A stretch of DNA of 64,000 nt, taken from contig WACJ01000317.1 of assembly GCA_008973525.1 (NCBI GenBank), positions 186,001-250,000 of the forward strand, given 5' to 3'. The stretch comes from Stenopsyche tienmushanensis (Eukaryota; Arthropoda; Insecta; Trichoptera; Stenopsychidae). The position numbers and the translations under genes are program-made. The notes below the pieces were generated by a model, which saw only the letters and a program-made list of their open reading frames with translations, searched no databases and was not told the DNA's origin. This document shows positions 62,840 to 64,000 of the stretch, piece after piece (positions within the stretch are counted from its first letter, which is position 1; each line of letters begins with the position of its first letter).

Positions 62840-64000
62840 GCTACGGGCAGAATCGGTCCAAGGAAATATTTATTATTTCAAATAAATTAAATTCCACCAA
62901 TACTAAAACCCGATTGGACATTTATAAAACATAATCCAATTCAACAAAAATCTTCCAATTATATGTATATGCTCCTAGAATATTATTAGATCCTTTAAAT
63001 TTTAAGAAGAAATTAGGATTCATCGTTATATGTATTTCACATTAAGAAAATAATCCAATAAGATTGAAGTTCTTGATGAAATATATATGTATAATTAATA
63101 AAAATCGCCAATTATTACATTTTCAGAATCAGATCAATTAAATTTATTCTTGTTTCAAGATATAATCCATTATAACAATACTCGGTGCAAATATACAATT
63201 TAAACCAACATACACAATTAATATAATTTTCATTGTAAAACGCTTCAAAAATTATAAAGTTTAGTAATATTATATATAAGGAAATTCTACAATTATTCAA
63301 AGGTCTTTAATAATTGAATTGATCTTAAAACCAAGATGTGATATTTTCAATACATAATTAAGAATGGATGTTGAGACTTTGAAAATAGGAAAATGTCTGT
63401 TCAGTATTGCTTCTAACAACAAAGAAATGTTTCAATATTCAATATTTTTGCCAAAATTTGATGAGCATATTGGGTAAATATAATTCTATAATCTTTAAAT
63501 GATATAAGTGTGACACAATTAAATAAATAATCTTCTAAGCCTTTATATTTTCTTAAAGACTTCTAAGCTTTTATGGATCAAAATCAATCTAGAATTAAAT
63601 TTTTAAATGCATTGAAATGCAAATAGGGGAAACTATGCCATTGAAACAATATAAATGGGATATTATTGGAATGTTAACGCTCAAAATTCTTTTACTTTTT
63701 TCGATCATTTCGATGCATTCTATAAGGATTTTTTGTTGTTGGAATATTTGACCGTTGGTCTTTGAATGTCCTAATTAAGCTTTATTATATCGTCCCCAAA
63801 AGACACAATGGGCATCCAAAATACGACCAAATTAAATATTGAGTAATCAAAAAGCTGGAACGAACTGGAGTCCAATCGATTGTGGAGAAGCGTGAGGCCA
63901 ACACCGCATCTAATCAGTGTAAATCAGGGACTGACAGCCTCCTTTAAAAAAACATGTAGTGGCAACACTAGAGGACAGGCTGGTAGCGAGTGCCTGGATG
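62840..64000. other. Presumed intron, AT-rich, no exon seen
   Basis: AT-rich until about 63,840, then a mixed patch to the window end. No zinc-finger exon or other gene is readable on either strand. Confidence 0.4.

Overview
The window is AT-rich animal DNA and almost certainly from an insect. The only confidently recognised host gene is the 3' end of a GATA factor of the pannier (GATA4/5/6) type on the minus strand. Introns of 84 and 87 bp and relics of mariner, R1-like LINE, RTE-like LINE, hAT and piggyBac-like elements fit an insect; the order cannot be told.

Layout. From 1 to about 49 kb there is a gene-poor stretch downstream of the GATA gene. It holds degenerate transposable elements: an unnamed repeat-protein relic (0.2-0.5 kb), a hAT-like relic (1.0-1.2 kb), a tRNA-derived SINE with a target duplication (5.1 kb), an R1-like LINE 3' fragment (9.0-10.2 kb), three mariner relics (13.6, 14.4 and 17.0 kb), three copies of a TTAA-flanked piggyBac-like MITE family (4.0, 29.3 and 35.6 kb), a hAT-type element with 8-bp target duplication (35.4-36.8 kb) and a TA-flanked MITE (47.6 kb). 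Between them lie islands of higher GC and complexity that look like candidate regulatory DNA but do not read as protein.

From 49.49 to 50.04 kb lie three minus-strand exons: the basic tail after the second GATA zinc finger, a His/Pro/Ala-rich exon and a 27-nt terminal coding exon. No zinc-finger exon was found between 50.04 and 64 kb, so that stretch is most simply read as a large intron (or introns). It contains further GC-richer islands, some with GGCGCC-type motifs, and LINE relics.

The most informative structure is a nested insertion: the 29.3 kb MITE sits in the TTAA of a tRNA-like SINE, and an uninterrupted copy of that SINE lies at 35.1-35.25 kb in the opposite orientation. A second MITE copy lies inside the hAT-type element next door. 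No tRNA or rRNA gene, CRISPR array or other intact protein gene was found.
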